Source of the DNA: Caldithrix abyssi DSM 13497
GTDB taxonomy: Bacteria; Calditrichota; Calditrichia; Calditrichales; Calditrichaceae
DNA: 64,000 nucleotides
Direction of reading: 5' to 3'
Assembly: GCF_001886815.1 (NCBI RefSeq)
Contig: NZ_CP018099.1
Coordinates: forward strand, 4,400,501 to 4,464,500
Both the position numbers and the translations under genes were made by a program. Shown here piece by piece: positions 26,101-34,825 of the stretch. Every line of letters begins with the position of its first letter. Positions within the stretch are counted from its first letter, which is position 1. Under the pieces are notes generated by a model, which made no database searches, was not told where the DNA came from, and saw nothing but the letters and a program-made list of their open reading frames with translations.

Positions 26101-28160
26101 GCCAGCGGCGATTTAATTCCGTAGTTAAACAGATCGTAAATATCGCGCACCGTCACTACTTCCGGCAAAAAGCCCTGGCTGGTTTTCACCTCCCGCAATC
26201 TTTGACATTCCTGAATAAAAAGATCATGGGTGATGATCAGATAGTTTGACCTGTTGGTTTTATTTAACAGCGAGGCCTGCGCGTCTTCTGCCTTCCAGGG
26301 ACGATAAGCCTCAATGCCGTCCACTTTTTTCTTCTGATCCTGGGTTAAGGCGACATATTTTATCGAAGGATTTACCACCTCGTCCTGAAAACTAATCCCG
26401 AAAGAAAAGCGGCCGGTCTCTTCGTCTGTTACGGGTTTAATATCCACGTTGGTAATTTTGCTGATACCGATTTTGTACACATCAACATCTTTATTGGAAA
26501 AGCCGTCAATATTAAATTGAATGCGATCGCCTAATTTTACAAAACGGCCGTCAAAAAAATCACGATCCACATGAAACTTCAAATAGTCATTATGAGCGCG
26601 GTACTTTCTTAAATAACTCAATTCAAACCAGTTGAGCACCACAATATCGGTAACGCCCGTCTGGAACATGTCCACTTCCAGACGGTTTGTTCCGTTATTT
26701 AAAGCCGTTTGATCGATCTTCACCGCCGAATCGGCATTGGTAATTACCCAGCTTTGCTGATCTTTCCAGCCGTCGTTGGGATTAACCGTACCCACCAGAT
26801 GCGCCACATTTCCTTTGCCGCGCAGTTTTAAGGTCACTTTGTGCCCCATTAGCGGGTTGGTTTGATAATCAAAAAACGATTTGCCGCGGAACATGGCTTT
26901 AACCACCACCTCTGCGCCGTAGTCGGCCGGATCCGGAACTTCAAAATCGTAGCCCACTCCGCCGGGCGCGGAAACGCCGCCGTCAAAATAGTAATTGTCA
27001 ATTTCGTAGGCCGGTCGATTTAACAGCTCCGGCGTGTGACCAAATTTATGGGCCACAGCGTTCCGTTCGATATGGAGCGTGTCGCGAAAGGCAAAAGGGC
27101 TGATGACCAGTTGATTGGCCGCCGTATTAATTCCGCCGCTTTCTTCAAGCAAACGATATCCGCGATCGTCTTGATAGACCAACCAGTACACATTGGCGTC
27201 GCTGAACGGATCAGAATACAGCTCCGGAAACTGCTTTTGAAAGGTTCGTTTGTTGCTTTCGCCCCAGAATTCAAAATAATCTTCCAGATCGAAGGTGTGA
27301 TCCTGTTCGCCCTTAAAATAAATGGGAATCTCTTTGCCTTTATTGTACAGGTGTAAATTTTGCGGGTCAACCCGATTCAGCGGAAAGCCGGCTTTTAGCA
27401 GATCTTCGTAGGTAACCTGATAGATTCCGTCTTCGGTTACGGTTAACTTGAAAACGATCTCATTTTGCAGAACGCTCTGCCAGCGCATCAACTGTTTGAG
27501 GCGCGTATTGTCTTCTGTAAGAGTTTTGTTGGCGGCTGAGGCCAGCGGAAACAGCTGTCGTCCGCCGTTTAACGCCACCGCTTTTAAAATTCTGGACACC
27601 GGCGTGGCAGGTTCTTTGGTGTACAATGGCACATTCTGGTTTTCGCCCAGAGCTTTGCCGATTTTTACCTCGATTGATTTCAACAGAGTAACGGTCTGAT
27701 GATCTGCGGCAACGCGCACCGGGAATATTTGCAGGGCAAAAACCGGATAATTGCCCATTAAGCCAAGATATTTCAGCTCTACCCAGGGCTTGCTATCTTT
27801 ACGCGGCATGTTTTCATCTGTGCCGCTTACATGCAGGTAGCGCTCCACGCTCGTGGTTTGAGTTTTGAGCGAACCAACGGTCAACGGCGGCATCGTGCTA
27901 TCGCTCAAATTCAAGAACTTTACAATAACCGGCACGTAGTTTTGATGAATGTCCTGCGTAAAAGAAGCTTGCCGATAGGCGGCATAAACGCTGCTTCCCT
28001 CTTCGATCCACTGCGGCTGCGCCAGAGAAATTTTCAAATGCACAAACCGATCGGTCTGTTGAAGGATTTTAATTTGAACTTCCGAGGCCCACAACCCCGC
28101 GCTCATGATAAAGACAATCGCTAAAATTCTTTTAATCCACATCGTTACACTCATAACCAC
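23103..28160 (-). CDS. porU: PorU-like gingipain-family (C25) protein with T9SS sorting tail
   Basis: Up to 1685 residues; the exact start is unclear (GTG 28160, ATG 28154 or ATG 28142, the last directly before the signal peptide 'IKRILAIVFIMSAGLWA'). Around residues 650-1010 lies a C25 peptidase domain: 'YLIITHDLF', 'VLLVGDAS', 'INFVGHGGG' with His867, and 'SLTCFTASF' with Cys901. The 34-residue spacing matches the His-Cys pair of gingipains. Beta-sandwich domains follow, and the last ~100 residues are a type A sorting domain ('YGNYPNPFKDRTIIAYYI' ... 'WDGTDDDGNQVANGVYFAVI'). PorU is the T9SS sortase that cleaves these tails and joins cargo to lipid. This one is some 500 residues longer than the Porphyromonas enzyme, so a secreted protease is the alternative. 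The PorV-like gene directly after it favours PorU. Confidence 0.88.
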   Translation of the reverse strand: MVMSVTMWIKRILAIVFIMSAGLWASEVQIKILQQTDRFVHLKISLAQPQWIEEGSSVYAAYRQASFTQDIHQNYVPVIVKFLNLSDSTMPPLTVGSLKTQTTSVERYLHVSGTDENMPRKDSKPWVELKYLGLMGNYPVFALQIFPVRVAADHQTVTLLKSIEVKIGKALGENQNVPLYTKEPATPVSRILKAVALNGGRQLFPLASAANKTLTEDNTRLKQLMRWQSVLQNEIVFKLTVTEDGIYQVTYEDLLKAGFPLNRVDPQNLHLYNKGKEIPIYFKGEQDHTFDLEDYFEFWGESNKRTFQKQFPELYSDPFSDANVYWLVYQDDRGYRLLEESGGINTAANQLVISPFAFRDTLHIERNAVAHKFGHTPELLNRPAYEIDNYYFDGGVSAPGGVGYDFEVPDPADYGAEVVVKAMFRGKSFFDYQTNPLMGHKVTLKLRGKGNVAHLVGTVNPNDGWKDQQSWVITNADSAVKIDQTALNNGTNRLEVDMFQTGVTDIVVLNWFELSYLRKYRAHNDYLKFHVDRDFFDGRFVKLGDRIQFNIDGFSNKDVDVYKIGISKITNVDIKPVTDEETGRFSFGISFQDEVVNPSIKYVALTQDQKKKVDGIEAYRPWKAEDAQASLLNKTNRSNYLIITHDLFIQECQRLREVKTSQGFLPEVVTVRDIYDLFNYGIKSPLAIKEFLRYAYKEWDQSGPLEYVLLVGDASLNYRSSADLVPTIFYNTVKFGAAESDYQYALLEGEDYLPEVIVARLPVSTVYELQNYIDKIEHFPEDPNGRWINQTLFIAGYDGTREYLTNKPVFRAQNLRLINHKLPQALFADQINSIENKAIQPDPHFGSSQDVINAFNRGLSFINFVGHGGGAIWADAGLMGLEDVERLENGYRLPFISSLTCFTASFANAGRHSLGEKLVLSEQKGAIGFLGSSGVGWIYNDFAIAWSLPDFLWDGQFTIGEAIDLMKMFYLASPFYYTEEGRFYTFGYGSLSHSQVSQYNLLGDPSLKIPFAKAKLSLTATPEVLLPGDSLRIKMSDFPEPASLFVQVTDEENYPLFKGDYVNASAPFETGFRLPDEIKPQELRVKVFATNQAQSANGFLKLAVNQPLVKKIWTEPSDPTINQPIVFKAILKTDQPIREARIINLFDEMSYENYNVNLPLAAVNDTMFVSQAFSGFGRGGTKIFDVQVTTDEGKTITQHWNKVYVNDPRPDLLVDPASIAWGGQTKLALVFKVLNNSDQPVDRVRVACFDNVVSESEPLAVLEVAFNGKKEMPVEAPLPDNLAYQPYHQIRIVVDVDSVYEERDEQNNHVSVTLFQNYVVISPELGTSLDGENHQKIQLYQNWSFEVAPQTVAAPFLFGFESQQISDLIRQTDQKDLKFVQALNQADTLGLKLSFTLESGANFNGKLAVRLDSIKNGYPRDKISIYRFDPLLNAWSALPGEWSGNELQTTVSAPGIYAPFYTTDESEPLLEISVNGRPLVGHMLIPHRPTLGILLQDVNGVDFNRTLNLKIDDDYVIKNGQLLDKSVTLPDSGREAKNIQIIFNPELAPGEHELFLEVSDVNGNVARAVVPFTVAEGFNLIVYGNYPNPFKDRTIIAYYIESNEEIDDLDIKIYTTSGRLIRSRMLDLDPTILDDNLLEPNYHELIWDGTDDDGNQVANGVYFAVIKAKYRGKTVKHVLKMARLQ

Positions 28161-28175
28161 CTTTACACTCTAATC

Positions 28176-28979
28176 CTAATCTGTTGATAATGAGAAGAAT
28201 CGGGTTATTTTGCCCTGAGGTTTAGGCGTAAAAACTTCATTCAATTTTTTACGCAGCATGCTTTCCGTTAATCCGCGCACCAGTTTTCCATTTTCCGCAT
28301 AGGAAATCATCCCCGTTTCTTCCGACACGACGATAATCAGGGCATCTGTCTGTTCAGAAAGCCCGATAGCCGCTCTGTGCCGCATGCCCAGAGCCGGATC
28401 CAGCGACGGATTTTGCGAAAGCGGCAGCACCGTTTTGGCCGCCACCAGAATATCGTTTTGAATGACCAGCCCTCCATCGTGCAGCGGCGAACGCGGATTA
28501 AAAACCGAACTGATCAACTGCTTGGAAACCTTGGCCTGCAGAGTTATTCCCGTTTCAATGATCGATTTTAAGCTCATGTCTCGCTCGATGATGATCAATG
28601 CTCCAAAATTTTTGCGCGATAATTCCATCACCGCCTGGACAATCTCGTCAATAAAATGCAAATCGCCGACCTTCACAATTTTACGGATCAAACGGCTTTG
28701 CCCGATAAAAACCAGCAGGCGGCGCAATTCCGGTTGAAATAAAATCACGAATGCCAGCACCCACACCGTCTTTAAGCTGGACATAATCCAGGTCAGGGCG
28801 CTCATGCCCAGCAGCTCACCGACCATCGAAACGACGATAATCACCAGCAAACCGGTGAACATGCGAATGGCCACACTGCCTTTTAAAAATTGATACAATT
28901 GATAAAAGATCGTGGTAACGATGGCAATATCAATCAGATCAATTATGGTTACCGGAATAAATCCTATTTTAAATAACAT
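28176..28979 (-). CDS. cdaA: diadenylate cyclase CdaA (c-di-AMP synthase)
   Basis: 267 residues from ATG 28979, which overlaps the folP stop (TGATG). Three N-terminal helices (about 9-30, 36-58, 62-82) are followed by a DAC domain with 'LHDGG' at 166-170 and 'RHR' at 200-202, the two motifs that bind and join ATP into c-di-AMP. Usual CdaA carries DGA; Gly in the third position occurs in some relatives. CdaA is membrane bound and controls turgor and cell-wall balance in many bacteria. No cdaR or glmM gene is adjacent. It sits between folP and the PorU-like gene, 15 bases before the latter. Confidence 0.93.
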   Translation of the reverse strand: MLFKIGFIPVTIIDLIDIAIVTTIFYQLYQFLKGSVAIRMFTGLLVIIVVSMVGELLGMSALTWIMSSLKTVWVLAFVILFQPELRRLLVFIGQSRLIRKIVKVGDLHFIDEIVQAVMELSRKNFGALIIIERDMSLKSIIETGITLQAKVSKQLISSVFNPRSPLHDGGLVIQNDILVAAKTVLPLSQNPSLDPALGMRHRAAIGLSEQTDALIIVVSEETGMISYAENGKLVRGLTESMLRKKLNEVFTPKPQGKITRFFSLSTD

Positions 28980-30133
28980 CAATCCGTCTCAAAATATTGC
29001 ACTGCTTTTAGAATTTTTAAAGCGTCCTGCGTGGCCTGCACATCATGGACGCGCACAATGTTCGCCCCGTTTTGAACGGCCAGAATTTGCGTGGCCAGGC
29101 TGCCGTAAATTCTTTCGTCCACCTCTTTATTCAAAATTTTACCGATAAACGATTTGCGCGACGTGCCCATTAAAATCGGGCGTTGTAAAAAGGTAAAATC
29201 TTTCAGGTCTCTAAGCAAGTGTAAATTATCTTCCAGGCGTTTGCCGAAGCCGATACCCGGATCGATAATAATTTTGCCGATCCCCGCGCGCTCCAGTCGT
29301 TCAATCCGCTCTTCAAAATAATGATAGACCTCTTCTACCACATCTTCGTAATACGGATTGTTCTGCATATTTTGGGGCGTCCCTTTAATATGCATGATGA
29401 TAATCGGGCAGTCGAAATCGCGCACCACCTCAATCATTTTATCATCAAATTGCGCCGCGCTGATGTCGTTAACTATATCTGCGCCGGCTTTTAGCGCCGC
29501 CCGGGCAATACTGCTTTTGTAGGTATCCACCGAAATCAAAACATCCGATTTACTGCGTAATTTTTCAATGACCGGGATCACTCGCCGCAGTTCTTCTTCT
29601 TCAGGGACGGGCTCTGCGCCGGGACGCGTGGATTCGCCGCCAATATCGATCAGTAAGGCGCCTTCCGCTTCCATCTGCAGGGCGCGCTCAACCGCTCTGT
29701 CCCTCTCGTAAAAACGACCGCCGTCGCTGAAGGAATCGGGCGTAACATTCAAGATGCCCATGATCAACGGCCCGCGATTAAAATCGAGCGTTTTGTGGTT
29801 CACCGTCCATACCGGAGCGGAATTGTCAAATCGGGCTCTGATCATTTCCTGCAAACGCAACGGCAGGTCGCGCCCCCCATTCCTTTCGCTCAATTGACTG
29901 AAGCGCATTTCGTCCGGAACGATCAAAGTTTCATTACGCTGCGCATCATGACGAAAAAAGTAAAAAGCTCCATTGCGCTGCAGCTGTTTTAGCTGCTCCA
30001 GCTCAAACGGTTCTGCGTCATTTATTTTAAAGAACAAGCTCCCTGTAAACTCTGCCGTCAGTTTCAAATTGAATTTTTCATTAATCTCTTTGATGCGTTG
30101 ACGACTGTTTAGAAGAATCGGCCTTAGCTGCAA
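28979..30133 (-). CDS. folP: dihydropteroate synthase with N-terminal extension
   Basis: 384 residues from TTG 30133, which has GGAGG nine bases upstream. The C-terminal ~265 residues are a normal DHPS TIM barrel: 'MGILNVTPDSFSDGG' (125-139), 'DIGGESTRPGA', 'DIVNDISA', 'IIIDPGIGFGK' and the terminal 'IVRVHDVQATQDAL'. It condenses 4-aminobenzoate with dihydropterin pyrophosphate in folate synthesis. An extra ~115 residues precede the barrel; such an extension occurs in some bacterial lineages and is of unknown role. The gene overlaps the TPR gene by 53 bases and cdaA by 1 base. Confidence 0.94.
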   Translation of the reverse strand: MQLRPILLNSRQRIKEINEKFNLKLTAEFTGSLFFKINDAEPFELEQLKQLQRNGAFYFFRHDAQRNETLIVPDEMRFSQLSERNGGRDLPLRLQEMIRARFDNSAPVWTVNHKTLDFNRGPLIMGILNVTPDSFSDGGRFYERDRAVERALQMEAEGALLIDIGGESTRPGAEPVPEEEELRRVIPVIEKLRSKSDVLISVDTYKSSIARAALKAGADIVNDISAAQFDDKMIEVVRDFDCPIIIMHIKGTPQNMQNNPYYEDVVEEVYHYFEERIERLERAGIGKIIIDPGIGFGKRLEDNLHLLRDLKDFTFLQRPILMGTSRKSFIGKILNKEVDERIYGSLATQILAVQNGANIVRVHDVQATQDALKILKAVQYFETD

Positions 30134-31682
30134 TCTTTTCTTCCTCCATTTGAATTAAAACGCTGCGAATCCCGGCCATGGCTTCTTTTGCGTACGTATC
30201 GTCGTCTCCGGTTTTACGGGCAACGCGTTCGCGAAAATACTTAAGCGCAGAATCCAGCTTGCCCATTTTTCTGTAGATCATGCCCACGTAAAGATACGAA
30301 TCCAGATGGCGATCCATCTCGATGGCCTTGAGAAAATACGGCAAGGCGGTGTTGTACTCATCCAGCATGTAGTAACATACGCCTAAATTGTAATAAGAAT
30401 CCGAATCATCGGGGAATTCTTCAAACAACGCTTTGTAAATGGGCAGGGCCTTTTTTACATAATTTGTTTTAATGTACAGGGTTCCCAGCAAACTGAGCAT
30501 CTCCGGATCTCCAGGATGAATTTCTAAAAATCGGTTAATGATATTAATCGCTTCCTGAATAGAGCCCAGTGTGCCTCTGCCGGAAAGATAGATTTCGTTG
30601 GCCAGTTGATAAACCGCGTCGCGATAACCGGGGTCCAGATAAATAGCCCTTTTTAAAATTTGCACGCGGCTGTTGTAGCCGATGTCTTTTAAACGGTCGG
30701 GGAGCAAAAAGCTTAAATTAAAATGTACGCGGCTGTTTTCCGGATCTTCCACGTAGGCCTTTTTTAAAAACATTTCAGCCGCGGTGTATTCTTTTTCGCG
30801 AATCAACATGCGTCCCATCAGCAAATCGATTTCCGGAGTGTTTTTACGCTGTTTGACAATCGGCACCAGAATCTGTTTGGCCTTTTCAAAATCGGGATTT
30901 TTAATGGGCACATATTTGGCGCGTTCCTGATCCACATCGACCTGCAGCCCTTTTTCAATTAAAACGGCCGCTTTTAAAGTTCTGGCCGGAATATCTTCGC
31001 GACCTTCAACAAGGGCCAAAACACGCGCGTAATCTTTATTGTACAATGCCAGACGCGCCGCCAGAATGGTGCGATCAATTTGCGGGATACTCGGCGTGTC
31101 TTTAAACAGGCCTAACTCACCATCCACCCGCCGGATGAACCAGCCCACTCCCTGCTCTTTTTTCCCCGCAATCTGCACGCGCTTATTCTTTTTCACATCC
31201 AGAACCAGGCATGTCATTTGTCCATTTTCAATGCGCGATTCCACAATAAAACGGGGGCGCAAGGCTCTGGCCGTTCTTTGCCATTCCGCATATTGGCTCC
31301 TCTGGCGCGGCTTAATGGTTTCGAAAAGCCATTCCCAGCGATGCACCAAATAGCGATCGTTCGTATTGTTCAGCGCCGCTTTTTCAAACGTTTCCGTTAA
31401 CAAAAATTCTTCAGGAGTTAAAGACAGGGTGTCTGATATTTGAGTAGGCAAAACGACAACACGTTCCTGGGGCTTTGGCGGCTGGGTAATGAACCAGAGG
31501 GCTGCATAAAAAAGAAAGGCGGCAAGATTTAAAGTAATCAGATTTTTCTTCCATGTCGCCGGACTCATCAGTTCGGAGTTTTTCAGAAAGAAGAGCGAAA
31601 GGTTGATGACAAACAATACAATGAACAGTAAAAAAATCCCCCCCGGAATGCCGGAGGAAAGAAAAGAAATCAGCTCGCCCAT
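30081..31682 (-). CDS. membrane-anchored tetratricopeptide-repeat protein
   Basis: 533 residues. Two hydrophobic helices near the N-terminus (about 13-32 and 48-66) are followed by a ~150-residue domain with no recognised motif. From about residue 215 to 510 come repeated helix pairs of TPR type: 'AEMFLKKAYVEDPENSRVHFNLSF', 'ALPIYKALFEEFPDDSDSYYNLGVCYYMLDEYNTALPYFLKAIEMDRH' and 'ALKYFRERVARK'. TPRs mediate protein binding, so an inner-membrane scaffold is likely. It starts the run TPR-folP-cdaA-porU; its upstream gap (31683-32164) is the most likely place for the promoter. Confidence 0.85.
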   Translation of the reverse strand: MGELISFLSSGIPGGIFLLFIVLFVINLSLFFLKNSELMSPATWKKNLITLNLAAFLFYAALWFITQPPKPQERVVVLPTQISDTLSLTPEEFLLTETFEKAALNNTNDRYLVHRWEWLFETIKPRQRSQYAEWQRTARALRPRFIVESRIENGQMTCLVLDVKKNKRVQIAGKKEQGVGWFIRRVDGELGLFKDTPSIPQIDRTILAARLALYNKDYARVLALVEGREDIPARTLKAAVLIEKGLQVDVDQERAKYVPIKNPDFEKAKQILVPIVKQRKNTPEIDLLMGRMLIREKEYTAAEMFLKKAYVEDPENSRVHFNLSFLLPDRLKDIGYNSRVQILKRAIYLDPGYRDAVYQLANEIYLSGRGTLGSIQEAINIINRFLEIHPGDPEMLSLLGTLYIKTNYVKKALPIYKALFEEFPDDSDSYYNLGVCYYMLDEYNTALPYFLKAIEMDRHLDSYLYVGMIYRKMGKLDSALKYFRERVARKTGDDDTYAKEAMAGIRSVLIQMEEEKIAAKADSSKQSSTHQRD

Positions 31683-32164
31683 GGTTACACCTCAGCTTTT
31701 AATCCTTTGTTTTCCCGCTATGCTTGATGCGTTCACGCAAAAAGGTTTACGCGCTTTATACCGCCATTAGCTGATCGGCAACGAATCCGAAAATTCTGCC
31801 AGAACAATCCGCTTCGCTGCCGCCCATTTTGCATGAACGCCGCTCTTTTTCTGCGCGATGCAGCATCTGGTTTAAAATCGGCCATTTTTCACATTTCTGC
31901 AGTTTTTTCTGTCCGCTTCTGATTTCTTCCTCCGCCTGCAAACCTGCGGCCATTACCGCCAAACAGATGCCGGTTATTGAAAAAGGGCTGTTTTTCCGCC
32001 CGCTTTGCTCTGGCAGGTTACCGGACGCCATGCTCAACATCCTTAATAAAGCATTATGGCGGAATTATCACAATCCCGCCATAATGCAAAAATGAAATCC
32101 AGTTGGTCGGCGCCCGGCAGTCGGGCAAAACATCAAAACGTTTGCCGAAAAATGCCCTCTGCCG
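31683..32164. other. gap between ftsH and the TPR gene; no convincing gene
   Basis: 482 bases. A 94-residue minus frame (31756-32040) and an 88-residue plus frame (31829-32095) are open. Neither has a ribosome binding site I would trust, and neither resembles a family I know. The right part holds the hairpin that likely ends ftsH transcription (32051-32087), and the left part should hold the promoter of the TPR gene run. The composition is coding-like, so a decayed or unrecognised small gene remains possible. Confidence 0.5.
32051..32087 (-). terminator. hairpin after ftsH, probable terminator
   Basis: Perfect 12-bp inverted repeat (GCATTATGGCGG / CCGCCATAATGC) with a 13-base loop, about 80 bases beyond the ftsH stop. 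On the minus strand it is followed by TTTATTAAGG, so the T-run is short. Confidence 0.65.
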
Positions 32165-34249
32165 TTATGCTTTTTTATCTTCCGAATCCGAAGAAGAGTC
32201 GTCCTTGTTTTCGTTTTGCTCAGGCTGCGCCTTACTTTCCTCCTGGGGTAGATTGGCTGCTTCCGCTTCCGGCGTCTTCTTTTTGCGCCTTCTTCTGGGT
32301 TTGGCCATGGTGTCTTCGTCTTTGGCGGCAAAGGCCTGTTTTTTTATTTTTTCGCCCTTTAACACCAGATCGATCTGCTCGCCGTCTAAAATTTCAAATT
32401 CGAGCAGTGCTTTGGCCAGGGCGTGTAATTTGTCGATATTTTCTTTCAACAAGGTTTCCGCCCGTTCTTCGGCTTCACGAACGATTCTGCGCACTTCCTG
32501 ATCGATTTCCTGAGCGGTGCGTTCGCTGTAATCTCGATGCTGGGTGATTTCTCTTCCTAAAAAGATTTCCTGTTCTTTTTTCCCGAAGGTGATGGGCCCT
32601 AATTTTTCGCTCATGCCCCATTCGCACACCATTTTACGTGCCAGATCGGTCGCTCGTTCGATGTCGTTGCCTGCGCCGGTGGTCAATTGTTCGAAAACCA
32701 GCTTTTCTGCGCAGCGACCGCCCAAAAGCTGGGTCAACATGCCTTCCAGATATTCTCTGGAATAGGTGTGTCGTTCGTCCAGCGGCAGGTAGGCGGTAAC
32801 GCCCAGCGCCCGTCCGCGCGGAATAATGGTCACCTTGTGTACCGGGTCCGTTCCCGGCGTTAATTTGCCAACCAGCACGTGCCCGGATTCGTGGTAGGCG
32901 GTTACCTTTTTTTCTTCTTCACTGATCAGGATGGACTTGCGTTCCATACCCATCATGATTTTGTCTTTGGCCTCTTCAAAATCGGCCATGGTTACCTTCT
33001 GGCGATTTTTGCGGGCGGCCAGCAGCGCCGCTTCGTTGACCAGATTGGCCAGGTCCGCTCCGGACAGGCCGGGCGTACCCCGCGCCAGCGCTTCCAGGTC
33101 CACCGAGCTATCCAGCGGCACCTTGCGCGTGTGCACCTTTAAAATGCCTTCTCGTCCGCGCACATCCGGCCGGTCAACTACGATCTGCCGGTCGAATCGT
33201 CCCGGGCGCAGCAAAGCAGAATCCAGCACATCCGGACGATTGGTGGCGGCAATCAAAATAACGCCTTCCTGGGTGTCAAAGCCGTCCATTTCCACCAATA
33301 GCTGATTTAAGGTTTGTTCGCGTTCGTCGTGTCCGCCGCCAAGACCGGCGCCGCGATGGCGGCCCACCGCATCAATCTCATCAATAAAAATAATACACGG
33401 CGCATTCTTACGGCCGATCTCAAACAGGTCGCGTACGCGGCTGGCGCCCACGCCCACAAACATTTCCACAAAGTCGGCGCCGCTCATGCTAAAAAAGGGC
33501 ACGCCTGCCTCGCCGGCCACGGCTTTGGCCAGCAACGTTTTGCCGGTTCCCGGCGGACCCAAAAGTAAGGCGCCCTTGGGTATTTTACCACCCAGACGCG
33601 TGAATTTTTGCGGGTCCTTTAAAAATTCAATTATCTCCTGCAGTTCCATTTTGGCTTCGTCGCAGCCGGCCACATCGTCAAAGGTGATGTTTATTTTATC
33701 TTTGGTTAACAACTTGGCCTTGCTCTTGCCAAAATTAAAGATGCCGCGCGAACCGCCTCCGCCGCCCTGCATGCGCTTGGCAAAAAACACCCACACGCCA
33801 ATAATCAAAATCCATGGCAAAATATTAATCAGCAAAATTGTCCAGTCGTTTGGCGGCTCCACAAAACTGATTTTGACATCGTTTTCTTCCCACTCCTTAA
33901 TCACATCGCTGTCCACAAAAGGCAGTATCGTTCTAATGTAACGCGCGCTGCGTATCCCGCCGTTTACGCTTCTTACCTCGGTTTGATCCACCAGCACTCC
34001 ACGGAATCGGTTGTCTTTTAGCGTAACCTCACCGCTGCGGATCATTTTACTGCGCAAAAGCCGCATATATTCATTGTAAGGCACCTCGACCTCATTGGGG
34101 CGATTATCGGGCCACAGCGTACTGAAGGCGATGGCGGCCAACAAAATCAAAATCCAGATTAACCCCGTTTTAGAGGCTTTTTTCCACTGAAATTCATCAT
34201 TATTTTGCGGCTGCTTTTTATGGTCTGAGTTTTTGTTTTTATTTTCCAT
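32165..34249 (-). CDS. ftsH: ATP-dependent zinc metalloprotease FtsH
   Basis: About 694 residues from ATG 34249; a TTG nine bases upstream is possible but lies too close to the AGGA. Two transmembrane helices (about 29-46 and 136-157) flank a periplasmic domain. The AAA+ domain has Walker A 'GPPGTGKT' (231-238), Walker B 'IIFIDEIDA', and the second region of homology '[20 protein letters not shown]'. The zinc site 'HESGH' lies at 453-457. FtsH degrades membrane and short-lived cytosolic proteins. The tail is Lys/Arg-rich and then acidic ('[12 protein letters not shown]'). It follows hpt by 15 to 25 bases, in the tilS-hpt-ftsH order common in bacteria. Confidence 0.97.
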   Translation of the reverse strand: MENKNKNSDHKKQPQNNDEFQWKKASKTGLIWILILLAAIAFSTLWPDNRPNEVEVPYNEYMRLLRSKMIRSGEVTLKDNRFRGVLVDQTEVRSVNGGIRSARYIRTILPFVDSDVIKEWEENDVKISFVEPPNDWTILLINILPWILIIGVWVFFAKRMQGGGGGSRGIFNFGKSKAKLLTKDKINITFDDVAGCDEAKMELQEIIEFLKDPQKFTRLGGKIPKGALLLGPPGTGKTLLAKAVAGEAGVPFFSMSGADFVEMFVGVGASRVRDLFEIGRKNAPCIIFIDEIDAVGRHRGAGLGGGHDEREQTLNQLLVEMDGFDTQEGVILIAATNRPDVLDSALLRPGRFDRQIVVDRPDVRGREGILKVHTRKVPLDSSVDLEALARGTPGLSGADLANLVNEAALLAARKNRQKVTMADFEEAKDKIMMGMERKSILISEEEKKVTAYHESGHVLVGKLTPGTDPVHKVTIIPRGRALGVTAYLPLDERHTYSREYLEGMLTQLLGGRCAEKLVFEQLTTGAGNDIERATDLARKMVCEWGMSEKLGPITFGKKEQEIFLGREITQHRDYSERTAQEIDQEVRRIVREAEERAETLLKENIDKLHALAKALLEFEILDGEQIDLVLKGEKIKKQAFAAKDEDTMAKPRRRRKKKTPEAEAANLPQEESKAQPEQNENKDDSSSDSEDKKA

Positions 34250-34273
34250 ATTCCTCAATAATCCTTTCTCAAC

Positions 34274-34825
34274 CTACTCAATAAAATAAATGGATCGGAG
34301 ATTTCTTTTCAACTGCGCGTCATCCAGTCCGTAACCCACCACAAATTTGTCTTCAATCTCGAAGCCAATATAATCAATATGCACCTCAACAATATTTTTG
34401 GAAGGTTTATTCAACAGGGTTACAAATTTTAATTCCACCGGATTAAAGGCAGACAGCATGCGTTCCAGAAATTGTACCGAAAGACCGGAATCCACAATAT
34501 CCTCAACCACAATCACCGAGCGGCCGTTAATATCTGCGCTTAAGGGTTTTAAAATTTTAATATGACCGGACGACTCGCGCCCGTCTCCATAACTGGATAT
34601 TCTCAAAAAGTCCACTTCCACATCGATGTCCAGATTACGAATCAAATCGGCCAAAAAGATAAAACTGCCATTCAAAATCCCAATCAAAATCGGTTTTTTA
34701 CCGCGAAAATCTCTGCTGATTTGCTGCCCCAATTCTTTCAATCTGCTTTCAATGGTCGCTTCGGGAATCAAAATATGATAATTTTCCGGAACGATTTCCG
34801 ACTGATCGTTAAATGTTCTTTTCAT
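34274..34825 (-). CDS. hpt: hypoxanthine phosphoribosyltransferase
   Basis: 183 residues, the usual length. The PRPP-binding motif 'VVEDIVDSGLS' is at 106-116 and the N-terminal 'ILNGSFIFLADL' loop is present. It salvages hypoxanthine and guanine to IMP and GMP. The start overlaps the end of tilS by 17 bases, and ftsH follows. Confidence 0.95.
   Translation of the reverse strand: MKRTFNDQSEIVPENYHILIPEATIESRLKELGQQISRDFRGKKPILIGILNGSFIFLADLIRNLDIDVEVDFLRISSYGDGRESSGHIKILKPLSADINGRSVIVVEDIVDSGLSVQFLERMLSAFNPVELKFVTLLNKPSKNIVEVHIDYIGFEIEDKFVVGYGLDDAQLKRNLRSIYFIE

Noticed and set aside
31756-32040. 94-residue minus-strand gene between ftsH and the TPR gene
   Set aside because: No clear ribosome binding site, family or conserved pattern; left as unannotated gap content.
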